Shown one piece after another: positions 1 through 6,918 of a DNA stretch of 6,968 bases; the stretch's first letter is position 1; each line of letters begins with the position of its first letter. The notes under the pieces are model-generated. The model was not told the origin of the DNA. It made no database searches and worked only from the letters and a program-made list of their open reading frames with translations. The DNA is from Microbacteriaceae bacterium. Its GTDB lineage: Bacteria > Actinomycetota > Actinomycetes > Actinomycetales > Microbacteriaceae. The DNA is taken from contig RFQD01000069.1 in the NCBI GenBank assembly GCA_009925875.1, positions 1 to 6,968 on the forward strand, given 5' to 3'. The position numbers and the translations under genes were made by a program.

Positions 1-14
1 CAGGTCATGCTCAT
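1..14 (-). CDS. Possible first codons of the next operon gene (partial)
   Basis: An ATG on the minus strand begins at position 14 and shares its A with the last base of the alr TGA stop (TGATG arrangement). A second ATG lies in the same frame at 8-6. Only four codons and two bases fit in the window (reading M-S-M-T), so the product cannot be recognised. In related actinobacteria alr is often followed by tsaE, the ATPase partner in tRNA threonylcarbamoyladenosine synthesis, whose proteins often begin M-T. That identity is inference from gene order only. Confidence 0.3.
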
Positions 15-1159
15 CACGCGTCCACAAACGTGCGGGTGAGTCGCCCACCCAAGCGCGTGACGACCTCGTAGCCGATGGTGTTTGTTGCGGCAGCCCAGTC
101 GGCCACCGATGGATGCCCCCGCGCCGGGTCTCCGAACAACACGACCTCGTCACCCACCTCAACCTCGGCCTCGCCGCAATCGACGACAAACTGGTCCATG
201 GCGACGCGACCGGCGACCGTGTAGCGGTTTCCGCGAATGCTCACCGGACCGCGGTCGCTCGCGGCGCGCGGAACTCCTTCGCCGTATCCGATCGGCACGA
301 GTGCCAGCCGGCTCGCGCTGCTGGTGCGGTAGGTCAAGTCGTAGCTCACGCCCGTGCCCGCTGGTACCTCTCTGACCGCTGCGACCCGACCTCGCAGTGT
401 CATGACCGGGCGCAATCCGTAGTCGTGGGGCGCAACGGAGTCGTCGGGCGAAATGCCGTACATGGCAATTCCCACGCGAACCATGTCAAAGCTGAGTTGC
501 GGCAAGGTGAGTGCCGCGTTGCTCGCCGCGAGGTGTCGAAGCGTCGGATTCAGGCCGGCCTTGCGGGCGAGCGCCACACCCGATTCGAAGCGAGTGGCCT
601 GCGTCAGGTCATCCTCAATCGATGCGTTGGAGAGGTGCGAGAAGATTCCCTCGACGGCGACTCTTCGTTCGGCTTCCTGCCCGGCTGCTCGCGCAAACAA
701 CTCCGCCCACGTCGCGTCAGCGGCTCCGTTTCGACTCAGGCCCGTATCAATTTTGATGTGCACGGTCGGTGGGGTGTCGGGTTTGAGCCCGGCGCGCTCA
801 CCCGCGCGAGCAACGGCGTCAAGTTGGGCGACGCTCGAAACGCACACCGTTATCCCGGCTGAAACAGCTGCGACGAAGTCTTCGTTCGGGTCGTGGAGCC
901 AGGCGAGAATGGGCGTCGAGATTCCGGCGGAGCGCAACGCAAGCCCTTCCGCGACATCGGCCACACCGAGATGCGTCGCACCCCCGGCGAGCGCCGCTCG
1001 AGCGACCGGAATCATGCCGTGACCGTAGGCATTCGCCTTGACAACCGCGAGAAAGTGCGGGGTCGCCACTCGGGCGCGCAACGTGGACACGTTGTGGCGT
1101 ACGGCGCCGAGGTCGATCAGTGCCTCGCGAAAAGGTCCGTCGACCGGCGGCGTTGTCAC
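14..1159 (-). CDS. alr: Alanine racemase, PLP-dependent
   Basis: The 381-residue protein interconverts L- and D-alanine in the cytoplasm, supplying D-Ala for peptidoglycan. It is full length for the fold type III family. The N-terminal barrel carries the PLP lysine K41 in AVVKANAYGHG. I-D-T-G-L-S-R-N-G (137-145) and F-S-H-L (173-176) follow, and R228 sits in the R-x-G-x-x-x-Y-G motif. The C-terminal beta domain has the catalytic tyrosine Y273 (G-V-S-Y), P-I-G-Y-G-E-G (289-295) and the substrate-side G-R-V-A-M-D-Q (317-323). The start is GTG and overlaps the acpS stop by four bases (GTGA). A GGAAGG ribosome site lies just upstream inside acpS, which suggests coupled translation. It is the third gene of glmS-acpS-alr. 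No residue known to be essential is missing. Confidence 0.97.
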   Translation of the reverse strand: MTTPPVDGPFREALIDLGAVRHNVSTLRARVATPHFLAVVKANAYGHGMIPVARAALAGGATHLGVADVAEGLALRSAGISTPILAWLHDPNEDFVAAVSAGITVCVSSVAQLDAVARAGERAGLKPDTPPTVHIKIDTGLSRNGAADATWAELFARAAGQEAERRVAVEGIFSHLSNASIEDDLTQATRFESGVALARKAGLNPTLRHLAASNAALTLPQLSFDMVRVGIAMYGISPDDSVAPHDYGLRPVMTLRGRVAAVREVPAGTGVSYDLTYRTSSASRLALVPIGYGEGVPRAASDRGPVSIRGNRYTVAGRVAMDQFVVDCGEAEVEVGDEVVLFGDPARGHPSVADWAAATNTIGYEVVTRLGGRLTRTFVDA

Positions 1160-1509
1160 GCGCCTTCCGCCACGACAAACGCCACGGCTAAGCCACCATC
1201 GTGCGACAGCGACAGCTGCACGTTGGTGATGCCCTTCGCTTCCGCCATTTTGAGCGCCTCACCGGCAAGCACGAACGACGGCTTGCCCGCCTCGTCTTTC
1301 ACCACGCTGACGTCGTGCCAGCCCATGCTGCCCGACTCCCCGAACGCCTTGATGAGGGCCTCTTTTGCCGCAAAGCGCGCGGCGAGTGACGCCGGCGCGA
1401 GACCGCGCTCACCGAGCGTGAACAAACGGGACGCCAAACCGGGTGTGCGCTCGAGGGCGGCCGTGAAGCGTTCGATGTCGACAGCATCCACTCCGATTCC
1501 GACAATCAT
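1156..1509 (-). CDS. acpS: Holo-[acyl-carrier-protein] synthase
   Basis: The 117-residue protein transfers 4'-phosphopantetheine from CoA to the serine of acyl carrier protein, activating it for fatty-acid synthesis. The length is normal for the small trimeric AcpS family. The N-terminal G-I-G-V-D-A-V-D-I-E-R-F motif (4-14) supplies the metal ligand D8. F-A-A-K-E-A-L-I-K-A (45-54) supplies the second metal ligand, E49. Q-L-S-L-S-H-D (97-103) is the usual C-terminal signature. The ATG start lies 16 bases after the glmS stop, behind a modest purine-rich GGTGGG site at 1513-1518. The stop overlaps the alr GTG start by four bases, so it is probably co-transcribed with both neighbours. The CoA it consumes comes from the pathway started by the nearby coaA product. 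Confidence 0.96.
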   Translation of the reverse strand: MIVGIGVDAVDIERFTAALERTPGLASRLFTLGERGLAPASLAARFAAKEALIKAFGESGSMGWHDVSVVKDEAGKPSFVLAGEALKMAEAKGITNVQLSLSHDGGLAVAFVVAEGA

Positions 1510-1525
1510 GAGCCCACCGTTCGCT

Positions 1526-3376
1526 CTACTCGACCGTCACCGACTTGGCGAGGTTTCGAGGCTGATCGACATCGAGCCCCTTCGCGTCGGCGAGTTCCAT
1601 GGCGAAAATCTGCAGGGGCACAACAGCGAGAATCGGCTCAAACAATGGGCCCGCCAGAGGAATGCGAATAACCTCATCCGCAAAAGGCAACACTGCGGCA
1701 TCTCCAGCTTCGGCAATCGCGATGACGCGCGCTCCACGCGCGCGTATCTCTTGGATGTTGCTAATCACCTTCGAGTGCATCTCCGCCGAATTTCGCGGAC
1801 TCGGCACGATGACAAACACAGGCTGACCGTGGTCAATCAGCGCAATCGGTCCGTGCTTGAGCTCACCGGCGGCAAACCCTTCGGCGTGAATGTACGCGAG
1901 CTCTTTGAGCTTGAGCGCACCTTCGAGCGCGATCGGGAACCCCACGTTCCGGCCGAGGAAGAGCACGGCCTGCGAATCGCTCATCCACTTTGCGAGGGTG
2001 CGAATCTCGTCACCCACAGAGAGAACCTCCGCAAGTTTTGCGGGCAAGTCACTGAGTTCCTGCGCGCTGTGCTGGAGGAGAGCCTCCGGCACCGTGTCAC
2101 GAACACGAGCGATATGCAGACCGATCAAGTAGAGCGCTGTGATTTGCGCGACAAATGCCTTGGTCGATGCCACGGCGACCTCGGGTCCGGCGTGCGTGTA
2201 AACCACGGCATCCGACTCGCGGGGAATCGTGGCACCCTGCGTGTTGCAAATCGAAATGGTCTTTGCGCCGCGCTCGCTCGCATAACGCACGGCCATGAGG
2301 GTGTCCATCGTCTCGCCCGACTGACTAATAGAAATGACCAGAGTGCTCGGCGTGATAACCGGGTCGCGGTAACGGAATTCGTGGCTGAGCTGAACATCCA
2401 CCGGGATGCCCGCCCACTTTTCGATGGCGTAGGAACCAACGAGACCCGCGTACGACGCCGTGCCACACGCCAACAAGATGATGCGTGAGACGCCACTCAA
2501 GAAATCGGGGCCGAATGCATCAATCTCGGGAACGACAACCATTCCATCGTGGATGCGCCCACGAATGGTGTTGGCCACGGCGTCGGGGTTCTCCGAAATT
2601 TCCTTCGCCATGAAACTCGGCCAGCCGCCCTTCTCGCTCGCCGACGCGTCCCACTCGATGTCAAACTCTTCGGGCACAACCGGCTCACCCGCAAACGTTG
2701 TTACCGAAACCGAGTCGGGCGTGATAGCGACGATTTGGTTCTGCCCCACCGCAGCCGCCCGGTGCGTAAATTCAACGAACGCCGCCACATCAGAGCCGAG
2801 GAAGTTCTCTCCGTCACCAAAGCCGATCACCAGCGGCGAGTTGTGGCGTGCGGCAACAATGAGGTGCGGCTCATTGGCGTGCATCGCGAGCAGCGTGAAC
2901 GCACCTTCGAGACGGTTCACGGTGCGCGCAAACGCGGTGCGCAAATCACCCGTCTCGGCGTAATTGTCGGCCAGTAACACGGCGGCCACCTCGGTGTCGG
3001 TCTCGCTGACAAACTCGTGCCCGCGTGCCGTCAGCTCCGCCTTGATTTCGTAAAAGTTCTCCACGATGCCGTTGTGAATGAGAGCCAAGCGTCCGTCGTC
3101 CGCGAGGTGCGGATGCGCATTCACGTCAATGGGCGCACCATGGGTCGCCCATCGCGTGTGACCGATGCCCGTATGTCCCGAAGCAAGGGGATGCGCCGTC
3201 AGGTTGTCCATGAGCATTTGCAATTTGCCGGCCTTCTTGGCCATGACGAGTTCGCCCTCATTGCTCAAGACCGCGACCCCGGCGGAATCGTAGCCACGGT
3301 ATTCCTGGCGCTTTAACCCGCCGAGCAACACCCCCAGCGAGTCTTGGCTTCCGACATATCCGACGATTCCGCACAT
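1526..3376 (-). CDS. glmS: Glutamine--fructose-6-phosphate aminotransferase (isomerizing)
   Basis: The 616-residue protein makes glucosamine-6-phosphate from fructose-6-phosphate and glutamine, the first committed step to UDP-GlcNAc. The start is fixed at the ATG before C-G-I-V-G-Y-V-G, because the nucleophile C2 must become N-terminal after Met removal. The frame is open further upstream, but that extension lies antisense to coaA and does not resemble the family. The class II glutaminase domain shows R-G-Y-D-S-A-G (27-33), H-T-R-W-A-T-H-G (73-80) and H-N-G-I-V-E-N-F (101-108). Two SIS sugar-isomerase domains follow, with [13 protein letters not shown] and the [14 protein letters not shown] block. 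The C-terminus ends N-L-A-K-S-V-T-V-E with the conserved K611. It is intact, leads the glmS-acpS-alr operon and is divergent from coaA. No glmS ribozyme could fit in the short upstream gap. Confidence 0.98.
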   Translation of the reverse strand: MCGIVGYVGSQDSLGVLLGGLKRQEYRGYDSAGVAVLSNEGELVMAKKAGKLQMLMDNLTAHPLASGHTGIGHTRWATHGAPIDVNAHPHLADDGRLALIHNGIVENFYEIKAELTARGHEFVSETDTEVAAVLLADNYAETGDLRTAFARTVNRLEGAFTLLAMHANEPHLIVAARHNSPLVIGFGDGENFLGSDVAAFVEFTHRAAAVGQNQIVAITPDSVSVTTFAGEPVVPEEFDIEWDASASEKGGWPSFMAKEISENPDAVANTIRGRIHDGMVVVPEIDAFGPDFLSGVSRIILLACGTASYAGLVGSYAIEKWAGIPVDVQLSHEFRYRDPVITPSTLVISISQSGETMDTLMAVRYASERGAKTISICNTQGATIPRESDAVVYTHAGPEVAVASTKAFVAQITALYLIGLHIARVRDTVPEALLQHSAQELSDLPAKLAEVLSVGDEIRTLAKWMSDSQAVLFLGRNVGFPIALEGALKLKELAYIHAEGFAAGELKHGPIALIDHGQPVFVIVPSPRNSAEMHSKVISNIQEIRARGARVIAIAEAGDAAVLPFADEVIRIPLAGPLFEPILAVVPLQIFAMELADAKGLDVDQPRNLAKSVTVE

Positions 3377-3379
3377 AAT
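3351..3379 (+). promoter_or_regulatory. Candidate coaA promoter overlapping the glmS start
   Basis: On the plus strand, CCGACA (3351-3356) and CATAAT (3374-3379) are separated by 17 bases. They match the sigma-70 consensus hexamers at 4 of 6 and 5 of 6 positions. The predicted transcription start is near 3386, about 49 bases before the preferred coaA start. The -10 hexamer covers the glmS start codon on the other strand, so polymerase at this site would physically compete with glmS transcription. This is a motif-based call without experimental support. Confidence 0.4.
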
Positions 3380-3389
3380 CTCAAGTTTA
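3376..3389 (-). promoter_or_regulatory. Candidate glmS -10 element, leaderless start
   Basis: On the minus strand a TAAACT hexamer (positions 3389-3384) fits the actinobacterial TANNNT -10 pattern. It ends exactly seven bases before the glmS ATG, so transcription would begin at or next to the A of the start codon, giving a leaderless mRNA. No convincing -35 was found at 17-18 bases, and there is no strong Shine-Dalgarno sequence. Leaderless messages with this geometry are common in actinobacteria. The assignment is inference from spacing and motif only. Confidence 0.45.
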
Positions 3390-3434
3390 CGCGTGCGACG
3401 ACGGGATGCGGTGCCCCGGCAGGCGCCCTTGAGC

Positions 3435-4358
3435 GTGATCGAATCAACGCCGTTCGTCGAAATTCCGCGCGCCGATTGGGCCGCCCTCGCGCCCTTCACC
3501 GGACAACGCCTGTCGTCCGAAGACCTGGAGAGCGTACGGGGTCTCGGCGACCGCCTCAATCTTGATGAGGTGGACGACATTTACCGTCCGTTGAGTCGCC
3601 TCCTGTGGCTCTACGCGCACGGCGCGCGCGAGCTTCACGCTGCGACGAATGCGTTCCTTCAGCGGAGAGCATCCAGCACCCCGTTCGTCATCGGTGTCGC
3701 CGGCTCTGTGGCCGTCGGAAAGTCCACCGTGTCGAGACTGCTGCAATTCTTGCTCGCACGCTGGGAAGAAACACCGAACGTTGCCCTGGTGACCACGGAC
3801 GGTTTTCTCTACCCCAACGAGGTTCTTGAGGCCCGCGGGATTCTCGATCGCAAGGGCTTCCCGGAATCCTACGACCGCCGAGCCTTGTTGAATTTCGTCA
3901 GCGAAATCAAGAGTGGTGCCGACGAGGCGAAAGCTCCCGTGTACTCTCACCTTGACTACAACATCGTGCCGGGTGAATTCGTGACCGTCTCGCGACCCGA
4001 CATTCTCATCGTCGAAGGTCTCAACGTGTTGCAGCCACCCGTCGGTGGGGGCATGGCCGTGAGCGATCTGTTCGACTTCAGCGTGTATGTGGATGCCCGA
4101 TCCGCCGACATCGCGAGTTGGTACGAGGAGCGCTTTCTCTCGCTGCAGCGCGGGGCATTCGCCGACCCGCAGTCGTACTTTCATCGATTCGCAAGCCTCA
4201 CGGAAAACGAAGCGCTCGACATTGCGCGCGACTATTGGCAGCGGATCAACATGCCCAATCTCGAGCAAAATATTCGCCCGACCAGATCGCGTGCCCGTTT
4301 GGTATTGCGAAAGGGTCCCGACCACTCGGTCACGAGCGTGCTGCTGCGCAAGATCTAG
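3435..4358 (+). CDS. coaA: Pantothenate kinase, type I (CoaA/PanK)
   Basis: The 307-residue protein phosphorylates pantothenate with ATP, the first and usually rate-controlling step of CoA synthesis. It belongs to the bacterial type I P-loop kinases. The Walker A loop G-S-V-A-V-G-K-S-T is at 90-98, T-T-D-G-F-L-Y-P-N with the likely catalytic D122 is at 120-128, and R-K-G-F-P-E-S-Y-D follows. Further family signatures are [13 protein letters not shown] and [10 protein letters not shown] near the C-terminus. I prefer the GTG at 3435, just before the conserved T-P-F-V-E segment, with a CAGG at 3420-3423. An in-frame TTG at 3429 and a GTG at 3393 (giving 321 residues, no ribosome site) are alternatives. 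It stands alone on the plus strand, divergent from glmS, with its stop abutting that of glmM. No defects are visible. Confidence 0.96.
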   Translation: MIESTPFVEIPRADWAALAPFTGQRLSSEDLESVRGLGDRLNLDEVDDIYRPLSRLLWLYAHGARELHAATNAFLQRRASSTPFVIGVAGSVAVGKSTVSRLLQFLLARWEETPNVALVTTDGFLYPNEVLEARGILDRKGFPESYDRRALLNFVSEIKSGADEAKAPVYSHLDYNIVPGEFVTVSRPDILIVEGLNVLQPPVGGGMAVSDLFDFSVYVDARSADIASWYEERFLSLQRGAFADPQSYFHRFASLTENEALDIARDYWQRINMPNLEQNIRPTRSRARLVLRKGPDHSVTSVLLRKI

Positions 4359-4738
4359 CTAGAGCGAGAGCTCGACGCGCACAATTTCGGCGAGCGCGTG
4401 GGCGTGCGCATCGGCAATTTCTTGACTCTCTGCTTCGACCATGACACGGACCATGGGCTCGGTGCCCGAGGGTCGGAGGAGGACCCGACCGGTGTCGCCC
4501 AGTTCGGATTCCGCGATCGCCACGGCGGCGGCTACGCCATCATTCTCCGCCAACGCACTGTGATTCACGTCACGCACATTGACCAAAACTTGTGGGAAGA
4601 CGGTCATAATGGCGGCGAGTTCGGCGAGTGTTTTTCCGGTTCGCGCCATCTCGGCAACGAGGTGCAGACCGGTAAGTATTCCGTCGCCGGTCGTCGCGTA
4701 CTCGGTCATGATGACGTGGCCCGATTGCTCGCCCCCGA

Positions 4739-4755
4739 GCGTGGCCAAGTGCCTC
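4739..4755 (-). other. Frameshift junction in glmM
   Basis: GAG for E311 occupies 4755-4753, and CTC for the leucine of L-G-G-E-Q occupies 4739-4737 in a different frame. Only 13 bases (4752-4740) lie between them. E. coli, B. subtilis and M. tuberculosis GlmM, as I recall them, all have 8 residues (24 bases) here. The 11-base deficit is not a homopolymer slip, and no recognisable programmed frameshift site is present. A run of five C on the plus strand (4732-4736) sits just beyond the junction. Confidence 0.85.
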
Positions 4756-5373
4756 GAGAACATACCGGTCACCGACCGCCGTTGTCACAATCGAAATGCC
4801 GTGCTCTGACATGGCACGATGCAAACCAAGGTTGCTCATCACGGTCGTGACTAATGTGTCCGCAGCGAGATGCCCGCGCTCTTTCATCGACACGGCCAGT
4901 ATGGCCATGATCTGATCTCCGTCAACGATGTTGCCATTCGCGTCAACCGCGAGGCACCGATCGGCGTCACCGTCATGGGCAATTCCCACGTCGGCGCCGA
5001 GTTCGACGACGGCACGCGCGAGCACGTCCAAGTGCGTCGATCCGACGCCGTCGTTGATGTTCAGACCGTCGGGGTCGTTACCGATGATCGTGACGTGAGC
5101 TCCCGCATTGGCAAATACCGCAGGACTGATGGCGCTCGCCGCACCGTGCGCACAGTCGAGCACGACGTGGAGTCCGTCGAGCCGATGCGGAAGGCTCCCG
5201 AGTAAATGCAACTCGTAACGATCTTCGGCATCCGCCAAACGATGGATGCGCCCCACGTCGCCACCGGTCGGTAAGAGTTTCTCAATACCGAGATGTTCCT
5301 CGATGCGGTCTTCGACCTCATCCGGAAGTTTGACGCCACCGACCGCAAAAAATTTGATGCCATTGTCGGGGGC

Positions 5374-5412
5374 CGGGTTGCGAGCAGGACAAGTCGACGC
5401 CAGGTAGGAAGC
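5374..5412 (-). other. Missing catalytic phosphoserine loop in glmM
   Basis: Codons 92-104 read [13 protein letters not shown], while family members have 21 residues between P-T-P and N-P, including the invariant serine of (S/T)-A-S-H-N-P. Here there are 13, so about 24 bases are missing without a change of frame. Read one frame over, 5392-5381 gives L-S-C-S, which resembles a remnant of the lost motif. That would mean two nearby small deletions that together restore the frame. The remnant reading is speculative; the length deficit is seen directly. Confidence 0.75.
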
Positions 5413-5706
5413 GGCGGCCGGTGTGGGAACCACGCCCGCGTCGAGGACGTCAATCCCGGAGCTCGCGAGTCCGGCATTGACCGCGGCCGTCAGAAACTCT
5501 CCGGAAATGCGCGGGTCGCGTGCCACGACACACGTGGGACGTCGACCTTCCGCCCGACGTTTGTCGGCGTAGCGACCACTCGTCAAAACGACGGCGGCAG
5601 ACTGAGCAAGCCCCAAAGCGAGGTCAGCCGTGAGATCACGGTTAGCCAGGCCTCGAACGCCGTCAGTGCCGAACAGGCGACCCATGGAAAAACCCGCGCG
5701 AAACGA

Positions 5707-6207
5707 CTAGCGCTTCGAGAACTGAGGAGCCTTACGGGCCTTCTTGAGACCGGCCTTCTTACGTTCCTTCACGCGTGCGTCACGACTGAGGAAGCCGGCC
5801 TTCTTGAGCGTGGCGCGGTTGTTCTCCGCGTCGATTTCGTTGAGCGCACGTGCGATGCCGAGGCGCAAAGCTCCCGCCTGACCCGAGGGGCCACCACCAG
5901 TGATGCGAGCGACGACATCATACGAACCCGTGAGTTCGAGAATCGTGAACGGGTCGCTGATGAGTTGCTGGTGCAACTTGTTGGGAAAGTAGTTTTCGAT
6001 GTCGCGGCCGTTGACCGTGATCTTTCCCGAACCCGGCACGAGGCGCACGCGCGCGATGGCCTGCTTGCGACGACCCACGGCAGCACCCGGGACGTTCAAA
6101 ACGGCACGAGGAGCCTTGGGGGCTTGGGCGGCAGGAGTTTCGGTCGAATACTCCGTCAGTTCGACGGTTTCGTCCGTTTCGATGTCTGCGTTTTCGATGT
6201 CAGCCAT
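5707..6207 (-). CDS. rpsI: 30S ribosomal protein S9 (uS9)
   Basis: The 166-residue protein is part of the 30S head, with a C-terminal tail that reaches the P-site tRNA. The conserved core begins near residue 45 with [11 protein letters not shown]. It continues through N-G-R-D-I-E-N-Y-F (67-75) and the [10 protein letters not shown] motif, and ends in the basic tail K-A-P-Q-F-S-K-R with the near-invariant final K-R. About 43 acidic, low-complexity residues precede the core, including the short repeat A-D-I-E/N-A-D-I-E. Such extensions are common in actinobacterial S9. The ATG is preceded by AAGGA at 6221-6217 with nine bases between. It lies 35 bases after rplM and 21 bases before glmM, so it is probably co-transcribed with both. 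Confidence 0.97.
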   Translation of the reverse strand: MADIENADIETDETVELTEYSTETPAAQAPKAPRAVLNVPGAAVGRRKQAIARVRLVPGSGKITVNGRDIENYFPNKLHQQLISDPFTILELTGSYDVVARITGGGPSGQAGALRLGIARALNEIDAENNRATLKKAGFLSRDARVKERKKAGLKKARKAPQFSKR

Positions 6208-6242
6208 GTGTCTTAGTCCTTATGTCTCAATACTCGTCGGCG

Positions 6243-6689
6243 CTACTGAGCGACCTGGGAAAGGGTGTACACCTTCGGCTGCTGCGCAGCGTGCGGGTGC
6301 TCGGGGCCGGAGTAGACCTTCAACTTGCGGAACTGGTCACGACCGAGAGCGGTCTTGGGAAGCATTCCGCGAATGGCCTTTTCGACCGCGCGCTCGGGGT
6401 TTTTCTCGAGCAGCTCGGCGTACGTGGTCGCGCGCAAACCACCCGGATAACCCGAGTGCCGGTACGCCTTCTTTTGCGCCAACTTCGCACCCGTCAACGC
6501 GACCTTGTCTGCGTTGATGATGATGACGAAGTCGCCCATGTCCATGTGTGGCGTGAACGTGGCTTTGTTCTTGCCGCGAAGAATGGCAGCGGCGTGGCTC
6601 GCAAGGCGACCCAGAACGACGTCTGTCGCGTCAATGACGACCCATTCGCGCTTCACATCAGCGGCTTTGGGCGAATACGTGCGTGTCAT
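6243..6689 (-). CDS. rplM: 50S ribosomal protein L13 (uL13)
   Basis: The 148-residue protein is an early-assembly 23S rRNA-binding protein. Family signatures in order are [15 protein letters not shown] (16-30), [15 protein letters not shown] (48-62), Y-R-H-S-G-Y-P-G-G (76-84), A-I-R-G-M-L-P-K (105-112) and H-P-H-A-A-Q-Q-P (131-138). The length is normal for actinobacteria. The ATG is preceded by AGAAGG at 6703-6698 with an eight-base spacer, a good ribosome site. It is the first gene of the rplM-rpsI pair, which is nearly universal in bacteria. A long leader with inverted repeats precedes it, which may matter for its control. Confidence 0.97.
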   Translation of the reverse strand: MTRTYSPKAADVKREWVVIDATDVVLGRLASHAAAILRGKNKATFTPHMDMGDFVIIINADKVALTGAKLAQKKAYRHSGYPGGLRATTYAELLEKNPERAVEKAIRGMLPKTALGRDQFRKLKVYSGPEHPHAAQQPKVYTLSQVAQ

Positions 6690-6844
6690 AGCAATGACCT
6701 TCTTATCGTTATCGAAATGAGTGGTTCGTGAATCCCGCTCCGTCGCGACGTTCGCCCGCGATGCCCGCGAAACGAACCCCGCAGTCGAGGGCTCTTTTTT
6801 CGGGTGACGTTGGACTTACTTTCCGTAAGACCTTTCGGCACCAA
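6690..6844 (-). promoter_or_regulatory. Candidate structured 5' leader of rplM-rpsI
   Basis: If transcription starts near 6844, the rplM mRNA has a leader of about 155 nt. It has a hairpin near its 5' end (6832-6812). It also has a segment at 6779-6772 that can pair in three exclusive ways: with 6794-6789 (6 bp, one G-U), with 6754-6750 (5 bp), or with 6729-6723 (perfect 7 bp, enclosing 42 nt). A further TTCGC/GCGAA repeat lies at 6751-6755 and 6767-6771. Exclusive pairing is typical of regulatory leaders, and L13 represses its own operon in E. coli. In GC-rich DNA short complements arise by chance, so this stays tentative. I see no credible open reading frame in this stretch. Confidence 0.4.
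6812..6832 (-). repeat. Hairpin-forming inverted repeat in the rplM leader
   Basis: On the minus strand, GGTCTTAC (6832-6825) and GTAAGTCC (6819-6812) flank a five-base loop, GGAAA. Seven of eight positions pair, with a T-T mismatch at the third. No T-run follows on the minus strand, so it does not look like an intrinsic terminator of the upstream gene. If the promoter at 6851-6880 is right, it lies about 12 nt from the 5' end of the message, where it could stabilise the RNA or form part of a protein-binding site. Confidence 0.45.
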
Positions 6845-6850
6845 GTTTCA

Positions 6851-6880
6851 ACTGTACGCGAGAACCGGGATGCGCGCCAA
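6851..6880 (-). promoter_or_regulatory. Candidate rplM-rpsI promoter
   Basis: On the minus strand, TTGGCG (6880-6875) and TACAGT (6856-6851) are separated by 18 bases. Each hexamer matches the sigma-70 consensus at 4 of 6 positions, and TACAGT fits the actinobacterial TANNNT pattern. It was the only such hexamer I found between the likely end of the upstream gene and rplM. The expected start is near 6844. Confidence 0.4.
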
Positions 6881-6918
6881 ATCGGCCGCCGCACGATGAT
6901 CCACGACACGTCGCGCGA

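Larger units (their letters stand above)
4359..5685 (-). pseudogene. glmM: Phosphoglucosamine mutase, frameshifted and lacking the catalytic serine loop
   Basis: GlmM converts glucosamine-6-phosphate to glucosamine-1-phosphate for UDP-GlcNAc, directly after GlmS. The start is [12 protein letters not shown]. The metal-binding D-G-D-A-D-R (238-243) and G-D-R-Y-V-L-E (305-311) are present in the first frame. After E311 the first frame runs into unrelated residues and stops at 4570. The rest of the family sequence (L-G-G-E-Q-S-G-H from 4739, then [10 protein letters not shown]) continues in another frame to the stop at 4359-4361. Relatives have 8 residues between V-L-E and L/I-G; here there are 13 bases, so about 11 are missing. 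Separately, [12 protein letters not shown] is followed almost at once by N-P-A-P-D-N-G, which removes the S-A-S-H phosphoserine segment. Restoring both losses gives about 453 residues, a normal length. Read as written, no active mutase can be made. A sequence error remains possible. Confidence 0.9.

Noticed and set aside
893..2488. A 531-codon plus-strand open frame running antisense across alr, acpS and glmS.
   Set aside because: It covers three well-supported genes on the other strand and spans their boundaries. Its translation is rich in Arg, Ala and Ser and resembles no family I know. Long antisense frames are expected where GC-biased third codon positions remove stops.
3377..3434. Possible glmS ribozyme/riboswitch upstream of glmS.
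   Set aside because: That RNA is typical of Firmicutes and needs well over 100 nt upstream of the start. Here only 58 bases separate glmS from coaA, and a leaderless start is more likely.
1526..3580. Extended 684-codon reading of glmS starting at 3580.
   Set aside because: The extra 68 residues are antisense to coaA, and would put the nucleophile cysteine away from the N-terminus, where class II glutaminase chemistry needs it.
3444..4325. A 293-codon minus-strand open frame antisense to coaA.
   Set aside because: It lies entirely within coaA, whose protein motifs are unmistakable. The antisense translation shows no recognisable domain, and its frame follows from codon bias.
4737..4755. Programmed ribosomal frameshifting to rescue glmM.
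   Set aside because: A +1 shift would be needed, but no slippery codon with a stop, internal Shine-Dalgarno or downstream structure is evident. The loop would still be four residues short, and the protein would still lack its catalytic serine.
6774..6800. A terminator-like hairpin followed by six T on the plus strand.
   Set aside because: The stem has a mismatch and a nine-base loop, and no plus-strand gene lies upstream that it could end. On the minus strand, the direction of the genes, the run is A rather than T. The pairing is better treated as part of the rplM leader.
6709..6909. A 66-codon minus-strand open frame between the window edge and rplM.
   Set aside because: It spans the candidate promoter and leader, has no clear ribosome site, and its composition (many Arg, Ser and Trp, no motif) looks non-coding.
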